Shown in pieces: positions 32,960 to 44,649 of a DNA stretch of 64,000 nucleotides. Under the pieces are notes generated by a model that did not search any database, was not told the DNA's origin, and saw only the letters and a list, made by a program, of their open reading frames with translations. The stretch covers positions 58,658,149 to 58,722,148 of the forward strand of contig OY978526.1 in assembly GCA_963854835.1 (NCBI GenBank). The letters run 5' to 3'. How positions within the stretch are numbered: position 1 is the stretch's first letter; each line of letters begins with the position of its first letter. Made by a program: the position numbers and the translations under genes. The stretch is from Megamerina dolium. Taxonomy: Eukaryota; Arthropoda; Insecta; Diptera; Megamerinidae.

Positions 32960-35900
32960 TAAATTTTGGGTTCGGTTATCGCAAAAATTCAGTTTCCGCG
33001 ACAGCTCTTGTTTTTATTCAGTCGCGAATACTTAGCGTGCACTGTATCACACTTTGAAATCGAGTAATAAATAAACGAGTTATGAAGTAAGCTCAATTTT
33101 AGTTGTTTTTATGACACGCCAAAGACGAAAATTTGTATGACCCTAAAATCCTCTCAAAATAAGCTTTCAAACTAGCGGGGCAAATTGCAAACTTTTTTCG
33201 TGACCCAGTTTAATGTATATCTTACATATTCTTAAATGAGCACACAAGCGCACATTTACCAGCTAAACAAACAAATTCTCAACCATAATCAAAACAGCCG
33301 GCTGTTTTTGCTGCCGGTTGACTGCACAAGTAGCAATATGAACAATGCATAATATTAAAACCAATAAAATCAACAGCAACAAAATGAAGCAAACAACAAC
33401 ATATTAAATAAACACAAAATTGATTTTTAAATTGAATTTATTAAAAGTGTGTGTAAATCAATGAAACATATTCATGAGTACATATGTTATATGTTCAATA
33501 CATACATGTTCATATGTATACGATTGAAGATAAAAGTCATTGGTTTGATGTAGAACTAATAAATGATTAGTTACGATCTCATTATGAAAAATGTTAGGAA
33601 AAGAGAAAGTAATTACCGTCGGCCTTACATTTCACCAACCTTGACCTTGATTTCAATCCCTTAACAATTAAGGAGGTATATGCCCATTTTCTGGTGTTTT
33701 TAAGTTCATTTTGTTCAGGACACCTTATAAAGCGTGAATACACTTAGATAAAGTTGGATGAAAAATTACATTATTAAGCGTATGTATGTATATATGTATG
33801 TTGTATAGCAAATATGTTGTTCTTTTCAACCTAAATGAATTATGTACATTAAGCGATCGAAGCGTGGATGAAAATATTTTTTCTATAATTTGATAAGATC
33901 ACTTAAATGCCCATTTCTACCAATCGTCTATTCTCGTGCCTGGGCAAATCTCGCCAGCGTTTTATATGCAATACTCCTATGATAATTATCATAACCATGT
34001 ATCATGTATATCATCAATACTTTGTTTAGGAAAGCGTAGACAGTCTGTAATTTTTACCAAATGCTGACTAATTAAACGAATATATTTTCAATAGTTTATC
34101 GATTTCAACTTCATATTGTCGTTTTAATGAACATACAATATATTTTTTCGAATCCAAAGATATCCTTCAATTTAAAGTTAAAACTGTTTAATAAATACTC
34201 AAAATACCCGTGGTTATATTATTGTAGCTAAAATAATCCGCGAGGCATCTATATTCCATCTGCTCATAAATATCCTATTTTTTATGTGTACACATTCGTG
34301 TGAGCACAACAAAATCGAATTCTAGTGACAGAAATGTGCAAATAATTGTATTTCCAATCATTTTCATTGTCACAGTCTTAATTCCCACAACCACTTCAGA
34401 ACACTTGCACACTCGACATTCATAGTAATAGCAAATTTTTATATTTTCGACTTGTTTACTCTATTCAAAATTGTTCGACTATCCGGAACTAAACAGCAAC
34501 AAAAACGAATTGTTTCTTTTTTTCACTCGAATAGTACGATATTTCATTTTAGTACGTATGCATACGTATTGTAATAATCATTTAACACGTAAATACTCAT
34601 ATATAGCATATAGCATTTTTTCACCGCAAGTAGAGGCACACAATGCTTGTACTAGCTGCAGTAGCTCATTTGCAACTGGTGCCATGTACTACGCTATAGT
34701 ATAATGAAGCAAACATTTCGTTTTTCAAATCAATTTCAAGTTTACTTAAAACGGCTGAAACTTTTCATAATGGAATACCATAACCAAAAGTGTCGATGAG
34801 ATGTGGATAAAACACGGAAAAAATGGTAAACTTAATATTGTAATACTCAAGAAAACATCAGAATGAATATTGGATAAGTAAGAAGCTCCAGAGATTATTT
34901 ATATTATTGTACTCGTTCATATTTACTACATGGAGTTTGCACTGAAATTGGTGTTGAGAAACGCTGAGAAGCGCTGAGAAACGCTGTTATGAGAATAGGA
35001 GAACAAACAAAATATTCTTTATTGAATCGAATCACATGCATATGAGATTATATGTATATGGTGCAGTAGTAATTCGTTAATACATAAATTAATTCTCTGA
35101 CGCATATCCTGACAGCCGCCACTGGGAAATATTTACTCATTTTTTATATTAGACGTGTATTTTTTTTTTTTTCTTGTAGATAAATCGAAAAAAAATCATA
35201 TTGTATTGTACTTGTCGCTTAGTATAACTGATGACATTCTTAAAGTTATATAAGTTGTCAAAAATATGCCTAAGCAATATAATTCGGGGTAATTAGCAGT
35301 GATAAATTTTTTCCAAAAATTTATATTACACTTGTCGGCATAAAATATATATGATCGAAAGATATTGAGTTCGACCACTGATATTGATATAATCTGTTAA
35401 AGTATCATACTATTATAACATTTACGGTTTTCTTGTGCAACATCGTTTATACATTTTTATTTATTTTTTTGTTTTATTTTTTCCTTTTTTAATTAAAAAA
35501 TTGTCGTAAATTCAATTAACCAAAATAATGAAAAAATAATCTCACCAGCAAATAATTTACATTTTTAATGAGCTGTTTCACTCATTTTCTTTGAGGTTGT
35601 TGGTGTATCCACATAGTGCGCATTAGAATATTTGAACAATATTATGTTATTCTACAAAACATAATTTATATGCTGTTATCCCTTTTTTCGTATTAATCTA
35701 ATTGCATTTAGACCAGATTTCTACCAATTCCCATTAATTTTTTCATTTTATCTATTTTGCTTTTTAAAAATAATAAAGGTATATCTAAATATATATGTGG
35801 ATAAAAATTTCAATATAATTTGAATGCATATATAAAGATCTAGAGAAGTGGCCAATCTTCTACTAAATTAAATTACAGTGCGTAAAAGTCCGAACAAGAA

Positions 35901-36514
35901 TTTCAATTTTTAGTTTAATTTAACACAGAGAATCAATTAGTATATTTTTTCTATTTAATTTTTCATAAACCTTATCTAATTATATCAATTTGAAATGTTA
36001 GAAATTATACAACATATTACGAAGAAAAAATCTTTTTAAAGAAAAATATTTAATTGATTCTTCTTCTTCAAAATACCACTTGAATAGTTAATATATATCA
36101 ACAGATTTGAATATATTCTTACCGTCCGACAATAGAATTTATTATTATCTCCGCTATCAAGAATATTGCAAATTGTGATATAAATGAACAGAGAAAAGTT
36201 TATTCCCCCAACTACGGAGCACCGAACACAATTTGAATGACCAGACAAAAATTATGAATCCTCGGGTAGAAAATGTTTAAAGTCAGAACGTAGTTTAATA
36301 AACAGTTTTATCACCCGGAGTTTGATTCTTAAAATATATTGCTTTAAGATCATATAAGATAAAAAATTATAATCCTATATACAGGGCTTTCTGCGAAAAT
36401 TGATTTTCTAATTTCAAAATGAATGTGCACTTTTTAATTTAAAGAAATGTTTATTCACCTAATAGGAAGATTCAGTAAATAAATAAAATGACGAAAAAAA
36501 TTTTGTATCCTTAA
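32960..36514. other. AT-rich non-coding DNA
   Basis: 3.5 kb without a recognised gene or RNA. Open frames at 34471-34704 and 36036-36248 look random. Confidence 0.5.
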
Positions 36515-36519
36515 ATATC
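36515..36519. repeat. Target-site duplication of the copia element (left)
   Basis: ATATC, repeated at 40845-40849 after the right LTR. The 5-bp length is standard for Ty1/copia integrases. Confidence 0.9.
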
Positions 36520-36720
36520 TGTTAAAAGTAAAATTGAAGCGTAATGGCAACTGTATACAAATTTGTCGTATCTACTTTGTTTTACTTCTAACATAATTCA
36601 TCATAGTTGCATTGCTTATATTGTACCGCTTTAATTTTGTATATACAATATTTTATTCATTCTCAAAAATTCTAACAATAAACTCGAACAATTTACATTC
36701 TATCATCAAAAATTCTAACA
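36520..36720 (+). repeat. Left LTR of copia element
   Basis: 201 bp, starts TGTTAAAAG and ends TTCTAACA. It contains AATAAA at 36677-36682 as a poly(A) signal. A short direct repeat CAAAAATTCTAACA occurs twice near its 3' end. Confidence 0.92.
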
Positions 36721-36734
36721 GGTTATGGGCCCAG
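36721..36734 (+). promoter_or_regulatory. Primer-binding site, tRNA-iMet anticodon arm
   Basis: GGTTATGGGCCCAG is complementary to the anticodon stem-loop of insect initiator tRNA-Met. Drosophila copia is known to prime from a half molecule of this tRNA; the same choice here supports a copia-lineage element. Confidence 0.85.
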
Positions 36735-36798
36735 GTGCAGTATCATAATAGTGGATAATAATAAAAAGTTGTATTAATTAATAATTTTGTATGTCAAA

Positions 36799-37425
36799 AT
36801 GAGTTCCACGGGTTTGTACGCCATCGAGAAGTTGAATGATACAAACTACGCGTCATGGGCAATTCAAATGAAGAGTGTGCTTGTACATTCGGAATTGTGG
36901 CCGATTGTCAGCGGTAAGCACATTAAGAGTGAATTCGCAACTTCAGAGGAAATCGCAGCATTCGATATGAAAGATGAAAAGGCGCTCGCTAGTTTAATGT
37001 TGAGTATTAAACCATCGCAGCTTAATCACGTTAAACACTGCGATACGTCGTTGAAGGCTTGGAATAAGCTGAAAGAGATATACCAACCCCAAGGACCAGC
37101 TCGCAAAATAACGCTGTTCAAAAGATTACTCTGTCTCCGTATGTCGGAAAGTGAGAATATAGCTGAGCATCTCAATGAATTCTATGCTGTGGTAGAACAG
37201 TTGGCTGAAATTACTGTGGTGATGCCAGACGAAGTGATGGTTATAATATTGTTATCTAGTCTACCGAAATCTTACGATAGCTTCGTAATCGCAATAGAAA
37301 CTCGTGATACTTTGCCAACGCTTAGTACGCTTAGAGTTAAGTTGCTGGAAGAAGTTTCGAGAAGACATGGGAGACGAGATAATATTGAAAGCAGTTCATC
37401 AAGCGTTTGTTGCTCGAGAAAATGA
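36799..37425 (+). pseudogene. Copia gag, N-terminal part
   Basis: Begins at ATG 36799 (MSSTGLYAIEKLNDTNYASW, a typical copia gag start) in a good context (TCAAAATGAG). The gag/UBN2-type capsid domain is recognisable over about 190 residues, with WNKLKEIYQ and a hydrophobic helix around LLSSLPKSYDSF. The frame then leaves the coding path between about 37345 and 37385, where the gag frame should continue into the frame that opens at 37304. Copia has a single gag-pol frame, so this is read as a mutation or sequence error rather than programmed frameshifting. Confidence 0.8.
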
Positions 37426-38185
37426 ACGAAAGTTGTTAAACAATAACAAGAGTTCCAGTAGTAAGGACAGTAAAAGTTATAATAGCAAACGTACAAACGG
37501 TAAGTGCTATAACTGTGGACGTCGCGGACATTTTGCTGCTAACTGTAGGGAGCCAAGAAAGATGCAGTCAAAAGCTGATCATTCTTCGTATTCAATTCTT
37601 GCTTCCGTTTCGTCACATAATATGGAACGAAATACTTGGTGTATTGATAGTGGAGCGACAAGTCATATGTGTTGTGATCGTGCTTTGTTTTCAACATTTG
37701 AAGAGTGCATAGAGAGAATCGCATTAGCAGGCAACAACTTTATTGAAGCTAGAGGTAAAGGTATCGTAAGGGTTAAAAACGGCAAATTTAAAGCCGAACT
37801 CAAGGATGTGTTGTACGTACCCGATTTACAAAATAATTTTATTTCGGTGAGCAAAGCTGTATGTAATGGATTTACTGTAACTTTTGGAAAAATGCAAGCG
37901 TTCATAAAAAATAGAAATGGTGCAGTTGTTATGATGGCAAAGGAAGAGGGCGGTCTGTTTGCATTTAAAAACGAGTTGATTGAATGCTTCTACGCACAAG
38001 GTGTAAATACTAATGCAATTGACTGGCATAATCGTTTTGGACATTTGAACTTCAACAGTTTGCAAGAAATGTCGACTAAGAAATTGGTACATGGTCTTAC
38101 AATTAAAGAGAATCAAAGTGATAATAGGTGCATAACGTGTGCAAAAAAGCAAAATATCTGCAAAGCCATTTCCACATGCATCTGA
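37385..38185 (+). pseudogene. Copia nucleocapsid, protease and integrase zinc-binding region
   Basis: Continues gag in a second frame. A zinc knuckle CYNCGRRGHFAANC lies near 37507-37548, the aspartic protease active site is in WCIDSGATSHMC near 37638-37673, and the integrase HHCC domain starts with WHNRFGHLN near 38024 and CITCAKK near 38130. The frame is lost in an A run near 38140-38150, after which translation should switch to the frame used from 38139 onwards. Confidence 0.85.
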
Positions 38186-38760
38186 AAATCGTGCTCGAGA
38201 TCTATGTGAGATCATTCACACAGATATATGTGGTCCCATGAACAAACAATCAATAGGTGGTTCACGTTATTTCGCAACTTTCATCGATGATAGCTCATGG
38301 TATACATTTATTTATTTTCTAAAGAAAAAAGACGAAATATTTGATGCTTTTAAATCGTTCAAAGAAATAGTGGAAAAGCAGACGAATCGTAAAATCAAAA
38401 TATTGCGCAGCGATAATGGGGGCGAATATCTAAGCAATGAATTTGAAAAATTCCTACAAGAGAATGGAATTTTACGCCAGTTGACGGTTCCTCACACACC
38501 CCAGCAGAACGGTGTGGCAGAGCGAGCCAACAGAACTTTGGTGGAGATGGCAAGAAGTAGGCTTGCGCATAGCGGCTTAGATGAGTATTTTTAGGCGGAG
38601 GCGGTGGCAACCGCAGCATATTTACGTAATCGAGCTGCAACAAAAACACTCGTAAATTCTACTCCGTACGAATACTGGACTGGGAAAAAACCAAGTGTAG
38701 CGCAACTGAAAGTGTTTGGATCATTAGCTGTCGTATGCACAAGCTCGATGCACAAGCTCG
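38139..38760 (+). pseudogene. Copia integrase catalytic core, interrupted
   Basis: The integrase core is readable: HTDICGPM with the first catalytic Asp, RSDNGGEY with the second, and QQNGVAERANRTL with the Glu. A TAG stop at 38592-38594 follows DEYF where a Trp codon is expected. Beyond it AEAVATAAYLRN and TPYEYWTGKKPSVAQLKVFG follow in frame. The integrase C-terminal stretch then lacks about 40 residues at a 13-bp tandem repeat (ATGCACAAGCTCG twice, 38731-38756). Confidence 0.85.
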
Positions 38761-40574
38761 AAAGGTGATCGTAAGTAGAGATGTCGTGTTTATGGAGGGC
38801 ACATTCACTCATTCAGAAGGAGGTGAGTGCGATATAGTAAGTTTTGATATAAGTGATATGGCGACTGGAATTGAAACAAACAGTGTGGCTGAAGACACGA
38901 ATTTAACTGAGGCAGTAGTTAGTCTCGCACAGCCAGTTCGTATTGGCCGTGGCCGACCGAAAATGGTGCATACTGGTAAACGAGGTCGTCCTCGTAAACA
39001 GCCACATGTGTTAAACTTAATGGCAGATGACATTGATATTCCACAAAGTGCAAAAGAGGCACTAGGAAGCAAGTATTCAGAGCAATGGAGAGACTCTATG
39101 AAGAAAGAGTACGATGCGTTGGTGCATAATAACACGTGGTCGTTAGTTGACTTACCAACGGGAGAGAAAGCGATTGGGTGCAAATGGGTATACAACGTGA
39201 AACGTAATGCGGACGGTGGTGTTCAACGCTTCAAGTCGCGTCTGGTCGCGAAAGGTTGTAGTCAACAATTTGGTGTAAATTTTACAGAAACATTTTCACC
39301 AGTTGTGAGATATGCCACAATTCGTATGTTACTGGCTTTGGCGTGCGAACACGACTTATACTTACATCAAATGGATGTGTCATCAGCATACCTAAACAGC
39401 GATTTACATGACACGGTTTTTATGAAACAGCCAGAATGTTATGTAAATGAAGCTACAAGCAATGAAGCTGAAGCTACAAAAGGCTCTTTATGGGTTAAAG
39501 CAAAGTGGACGTGAATGGAATAATAAGCTCGATTCAGTTTTGAAGAAGATGGGTTTCAAACCATGCATCAGTGAGCCATGCGTTTACACAAAAAATGAGA
39601 AAGTAAGTTTTAACATAATTGTTGTTTATGTTGATGATCTTATCATAGCTAGTTCAGAATTGAAGGAGTTAAAACGAATTAAAGTCGACATATCTGAAGT
39701 TTTTGACGTCGTGGACGGTGGTCCATTAAAGTATTTCCTAGGTATGGAAATAGAGCGTAAAAGTGATACTGGAGCTATCACAGTATGTCAGCGACAATAC
39801 ATTTTAAATTTGCTAAGACAACATGGCATGGAACAGTGTAAAGCGGTGGCAACACCGTTAGATGCAGGATTTCAAACACGTTGTGATAAAGATGATTGCA
39901 AAAAAATTAATGCGACTGATTATCAATCATTGATCGGTGCGCTCATGTACCTGGCTATTTCTACGCGTCCAGACATCTTGCATTCCGTATGTAAGCTTGC
40001 CCAACGGAACATCAATCCACACGCCGAACATGAAGCAGGCGCGAAGCATATTTTGCGTTACCTTAAAGGAATAGTTGATTTGAAGCTACATTATAATAAA
40101 ACAGGTAAGCCCATAGAAGGCTTCGTCGATGCAGATTGGGACGGAGATACCAACGATAGAAAGTCCTTCACTGGATGTGCATTCATTGCAGCTGGGAGTG
40201 CATTTTCTTGGGAATCCAAAAAGCAAACAATTGTGGCACTCAGTAGTACTGAAGCAGAATACGTCGCGCTGTCAACCGCAGCAAAAGAAGCTGTGTACAT
40301 AAACAAATTGCTGAACGAGATGGGTTTTTACATCACAACGCCAATGCTTATAAACAGCGACAATCAAAGTGCGCAGTGTTTGGTTAGAAATCAAACATAC
40401 CACGCACGAAGTAAACATATTGATATAAAGTATCACCATGTTCGTGAATTATATAAAAATAATGAAATTGTCTTAAATTATCTTTGTACTAATGAAATGA
40501 TATCCGATATATTAACTAAAAATTTGCAAAAGATTAAGCATATTAAATTTACTAAAGCTATGGGATTGTATTAA
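38735..40574 (+). pseudogene. Copia reverse transcriptase and RNase H
   Basis: RT motifs: GCKWVYNVKRN, RLVAKGCSQQ, FTETFSPVVRYATIR, MDVSSAYLNSDL, and after a frame change at about 39450-39490 the ALYGLKQSGREWN and YVDDLII blocks (catalytic YVDD near 39627-39638). RNase H follows, with GFVDADWDGD near 40120 and ALSSTEAEYVALS near 40235, then the KHIDIKYHHVREL end near 40410. The stop is at 40572-40574. The frame change falls in a short GAAGCTACAA repeat. Confidence 0.88.
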
Positions 40575-40631
40575 CCATTTGAATTTTAAGTTGTTCAAAT
40601 ATGTTTGTCTTTAATTAACAAATATGTATTA

Positions 40632-40643
40632 GTTGAGAAGGAG
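40632..40643 (+). promoter_or_regulatory. Polypurine tract of copia element
   Basis: GTTGAGAAGGAG immediately before the right LTR: the expected position for plus-strand priming. Confidence 0.65.
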
Positions 40644-40844
40644 TGTTAAAAGTAAAATTGAAGCGTAATGGCAACTGTATACAAATTTGTCGTATCTACT
40701 TTGTTTTACTTCTAACATAATTCATCATAGTTGCATTGCTTATATTGTACCGCTTTAATTTTGTATATACAATATTTTATTCATTCTCAAAAATTCTAAC
40801 AATAAACTCGAACAATTTACATTCTATCATCAAAAATTCTAACA
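40644..40844 (+). repeat. Right LTR of copia element
   Basis: 201 bp, identical to the left LTR, followed by the TSD ATATC at 40845-40849. Confidence 0.92.
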
Positions 40845-40849
40845 ATATC

Positions 40850-41969
40850 CACAATATTACATAGCAATGTACTGAAATGATTTATCGATTCAATTTAATT
40901 TATTATAAATATAAACCATTACATTGGTTTACATGAAGTATGAAGTAATTCAGCATAATGCGGATGATTAGACTTTTAGAAATCACCGATTCCACAGCCT
41001 GGTTGCTAAAAGACCTAGTTCTTTGTCAGCATATTTACAAAAATGTTCGCCGTGAAAAAATACTGCATGAACTCTGCCATATATGCTACTTTATAATTAT
41101 TATATGTAGAATATAATTATTATACGAGTATAATTATGTTGAAGCTGTAGTCGACAACATCCAGATACAACATTTTGAAACTAATGGAAAACATGCACAT
41201 ATTTTGGTAATGCTAAATTGTCTGATCTGCGCAAAAGATCACTGTTTTCCAGCATTTTTTTTTTCACGAATTATATTCGAAGGCAGGACTTCCATGAGTA
41301 ATTTCGCGTTAAACATTGCATTGCGCAAAAAGTATATTACCTACACCAAGCATGAGGTGAAGCTCTGGCGGTTATTGACCACAAAGAAGAAACATATCTT
41401 TGTGTGCATACCACTAAGTACATGGATAAGCACCACTATGTGACATTTTTCCAACTAATATGTTAGCAAATCAATTCAGTCGTGGGCAGTGATAAATTTA
41501 AAATGTGTCATTCTTATTTACGTTTTCTTATGAAAAATTATGTTTGTTCTTGTTTTTGTATAGCTTTTATATTATATTTGTAAATGTTATATTAAGAGTT
41601 TTCTTTTGCATGGTGACTGAAAAAAAAATTTACGTATAATATTTTTTAATACACAGCAACCACGTAAAATCCAATTTTGTGGGGCATTTTTACAATATTT
41701 CTGTATAACCCTTCAAAGGCTATTCCAATTTTAACAAATTTCTGGCATTTGTTTTAAATTTTTAGCTTTACTATGTTGTGTGTTATGGGTTTTTTACGGC
41801 TTTTCACGAAAATAATATGTAGATGAGGGAGGCAGATGGTTAAATGGTTACCCAAAATTTCATAATTTTCTCCAAAAGATTGCTAAACAAACTTTATAAA
41901 CAGATTCGCTATAGGCATGGACGAAACGGGAGCATGTGTTCGAAGTGCCCAAGTGGTATAAAATATCAC
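40850..41969. other. AT-rich non-coding DNA
   Basis: No gene or repeat recognised; the open frame at 41204-41443 is not supported. Confidence 0.5.
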
Positions 41970-42115
41970 CAAATTGTTTAATAGTTTGTTGTCATTCTAA
42001 TGGTAACTTCATAATGCCACACTCATAAAAGTCCAGGTCCCTATTGGTGAAAAACTCGACAAAGCAAATTTCACAATATTCCCTTAATACTAATTTCATA
42101 TCAGTAAGGTTGTTT
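41970..42115 (-). pseudogene. Irritans-type mariner C-terminal fragment
   Basis: The minus strand reads VEFFTNRDLDFYECGIMKLPLE, matching the last residues of the intron 3 mariner transposase (11724-11830). The rest of the element is missing; a SINE follows directly at 42118. Confidence 0.7.
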
Positions 42116-42117
42116 TT

Positions 42118-42475
42118 GTGGGTGCCGTAGCTCAGTGTTGGACTTCTGACTTGTAGGTCGTGGTTCAATCCCCGGCTGATGCATAACAAATTTAATATCG
42201 AAAAGATTTTTCTTTCGAACGGTACCCACCTGTCGGCATGCAATTGGCAATTCTTCCTACAGTAACAACTTGCCATGAAAAAGCTTCTAAAATAACTCTG
42301 CGACAAAGCTCAGAAAAAGTGATGTCACAAGGGTTCTGCCGTTCGGAACCAGCTGAAATAAGTAGGTCCCTTCTAATACTGTCCAAAAATTTACCACGCA
42401 CAACGTTAATGGAAGAGAAGCTCGGCCAATGGGCCCTTCGGGGCTTTAAGTGCCACATATTTATTTTTTTTTTTT
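42118..42475 (+). repeat. tRNA-headed SINE, copy F (full length)
   Basis: Plus orientation, head GTGGGTGCCGTAGCTCAGTG at 42118, B-box-like GGTTCAATCC at 42164, tail CACATATTTATTT and a long T run. TAAGGTTG occurs on both sides (42105-42112, 42476-42483), with partial similarity further in, so a TSD of 8 bp or more is likely. Confidence 0.85.
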
Positions 42476-43487
42476 TAAGGTTGGTTTGCAACGAAAAAAA
42501 ATATTATGATCGCCAAAAAAAAAATGTGTTTTTAATATGCAGCTAAAAATTCCAATTATGCGTACAGAGACAGTAAACAATTATTTACAAAACAATAAGC
42601 GAAAATACATGAAGCATAGCAGTAAATATACGACACAATTTGTATGTCACGGAATGTTGTATAAATTGACCGAGTACTTTTGAATCCTTTTTTTTTTTAT
42701 TTAGCTGCTCAAGTCAATTCACTTTAATTTAAAATATTTCACTTGCTGGCTTTAAGGGCCATTAAGTGCGTATTCCTCGAAGAATAATAAAATACAATAT
42801 ACGTAATGCGATCATTATTTGCTCCTTTAAAACTATGTGACATATTAATAAGTTGTTAATGAAATTTTGTTTTCGTGTGCTGCTGAAAATGTTCATATTT
42901 AAGTTGTTTTTCTTGTTGGCCTTCTTGTCATTTTGGAATAAATTTATTAATGCGATTACATTACTTTGGTCAATTAATTATTGATTACGTTTTTTGTTTG
43001 GTTTAAATTTTGTTAGATTGCATTCCTCAATGCGTTAAAAATGTTCTCAAACCTAAAATTATTATAATATTTACTTTGTATGACTTTATTATTGTTCTTC
43101 ACTTTTTTATGCATAAATTTCCCGATGACTTCACTTTTTCACAAAAAATCATGAATAAATGAGGAATGTCAAAATGTAACACTCTTTATTTTACATTCTA
43201 TTATATCATCGTTTACCACAATCATAAATATTGCACGTATTATACCATATAATTTATTGTTTGAATAATGCAAACAAGCTGAAAGCAAGTGAAGTAAGCG
43301 AGAGCAATCACTAACAATTTCTTGAAATAAATCAAAAGAAAATATTTTGTATAATACACTTGTTGCTGCTACTACAGCTCAATAGAGGTAATATACAAAT
43401 GAACACAACTATTAAATATAACTCATACGAACCCATGTATTATATAGACATACCATCCATATTTATGTATTTATTTATTAATATTAA

Positions 43488-44210
43488 GGGGGTGTTCCCG
43501 GGTAGAAGTTTGAAAAAATCGATTTTTTTTTTGGCGTTTGATTGTACCTTATACTATATACTATCACCCCCCAAAGTCGTTTTTCAATCCGCAAACTCAG
43601 TACCCACTTTTTTGCATGTTAATTGAAGTAATCCTGGTCCTGCTGTCATGTCATGTCGAAACTTTAAACGCGTTTTCCTCGAAACCACATTTTTTGTACT
43701 GGCCTATAACTTTTCTCAGCAACTATGAGAGGTATCGACTTGGGAAAATGTTCTAGATAGTTTTCATTGTATGCTAAAACAAAGTTTTCATCAAAAAATT
43801 ATTGTTAAATATATTTTCAAGCACTCTAAAGGTAAAAAAAGGTGGCAAAACTGGACAATTTTTTTTCATATGGCCGCCATTTTGTTTCTAATCAACATTT
43901 TGACTAAAACTGTGGTTTAGCATCCGCGAAATTTATTGCAGATTAATAATTGCATACCCATTTCTGTTTCAGATTACTGGTTCCCGAAATTTCTTATCGG
44001 CCAGCAGTGAAAATCAGCGTGACAAGGTCACATTGACCACTGATAATTTGTACTTAGAAAATAAAATTTTTTGTCACAAATATGAGTTTCTGTTCTCCAA
44101 ATAATAAGGAACAACAAGCAAAAAACCAGAATATTGCATGTTGCCTTGTAGCTCCAAAATAATTTTTTGAAACACAGCCTAAAATCGGCGTTCTAGACGG
44201 GAACACCCCC
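43488..44210. mobile_element. TTAA-flanked MITE (piggyBac-like, non-autonomous)
   Basis: 723 bp with inverted ends GGGGGTGTTCCCG, followed by TAGAA after a 2-bp mismatch, flanked on both sides by TTAA (43484-43487 and 44211-44214). Duplication of TTAA is the signature of piggyBac-superfamily transposases. No transposase frame is present, so it must be mobilised in trans. Confidence 0.75.
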
Positions 44211-44649
44211 TTAATGACGATATAATATTAATTATGATGATAATGATACCCATTTATTAGCATATATTACGTCTGGTATGTTGGAAAAAAAAAAATTTTT
44301 ACTGACGCACGTGCATGGTAGTCCTGTTGCATTATTTAAATTATCTCGTTGATATTAATCACATGCTGATACTATATCGGTTGATTGATAAAATTATCAA
44401 TTATTTTTGCATTTCATTATCAAAAGCATACAGATACGATATTAATTATGAACACAACAATATTGTTATTTTTTTTATCGAATATTGTCATCAAGTTCAA
44501 GGATATGCAAAAAATATAGTATTGTAATTAAATCATATATTTAACCTTGTTACAACAAAAACTACATATATTATAATATAATAAAAACAAAAAAGTAATT
44601 AAGTGCAAATTACTTTTCGTTCACTTTTGCGCTTTGTATTTGGTTGCCG

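Larger units (their letters stand above)
36520..40844 (+). mobile_element. Ty1/copia LTR retrotransposon, 4325 bp
   Basis: Complete element: LTRs of 201 bp at 36520-36720 and 40644-40844, which I compared base by base and found identical; a primer-binding site directly after the left LTR; a purine tract before the right LTR; and a 5-bp TSD ATATC. The coding order gag, protease, integrase, RT, RNase H is that of Ty1/copia (integrase before RT). The coding region has a stop, at least three frame breaks and one in-frame-size deletion, so this copy cannot make a full polyprotein. Identical LTRs imply very recent insertion. Confidence 0.92.

Noticed and set aside
37304..37425. Programmed frameshift between gag and pol of the copia element
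   Set aside because: Copia-lineage elements use one gag-pol frame, and other frame losses in the same element have no slippery site; mutation or sequence error is simpler.
42118..42195. tRNA gene on the basis of A and B box
   Set aside because: The same head occurs in several copies fused to a common body and tail with TSDs, and its anticodon arm does not fold properly; it is a SINE head.
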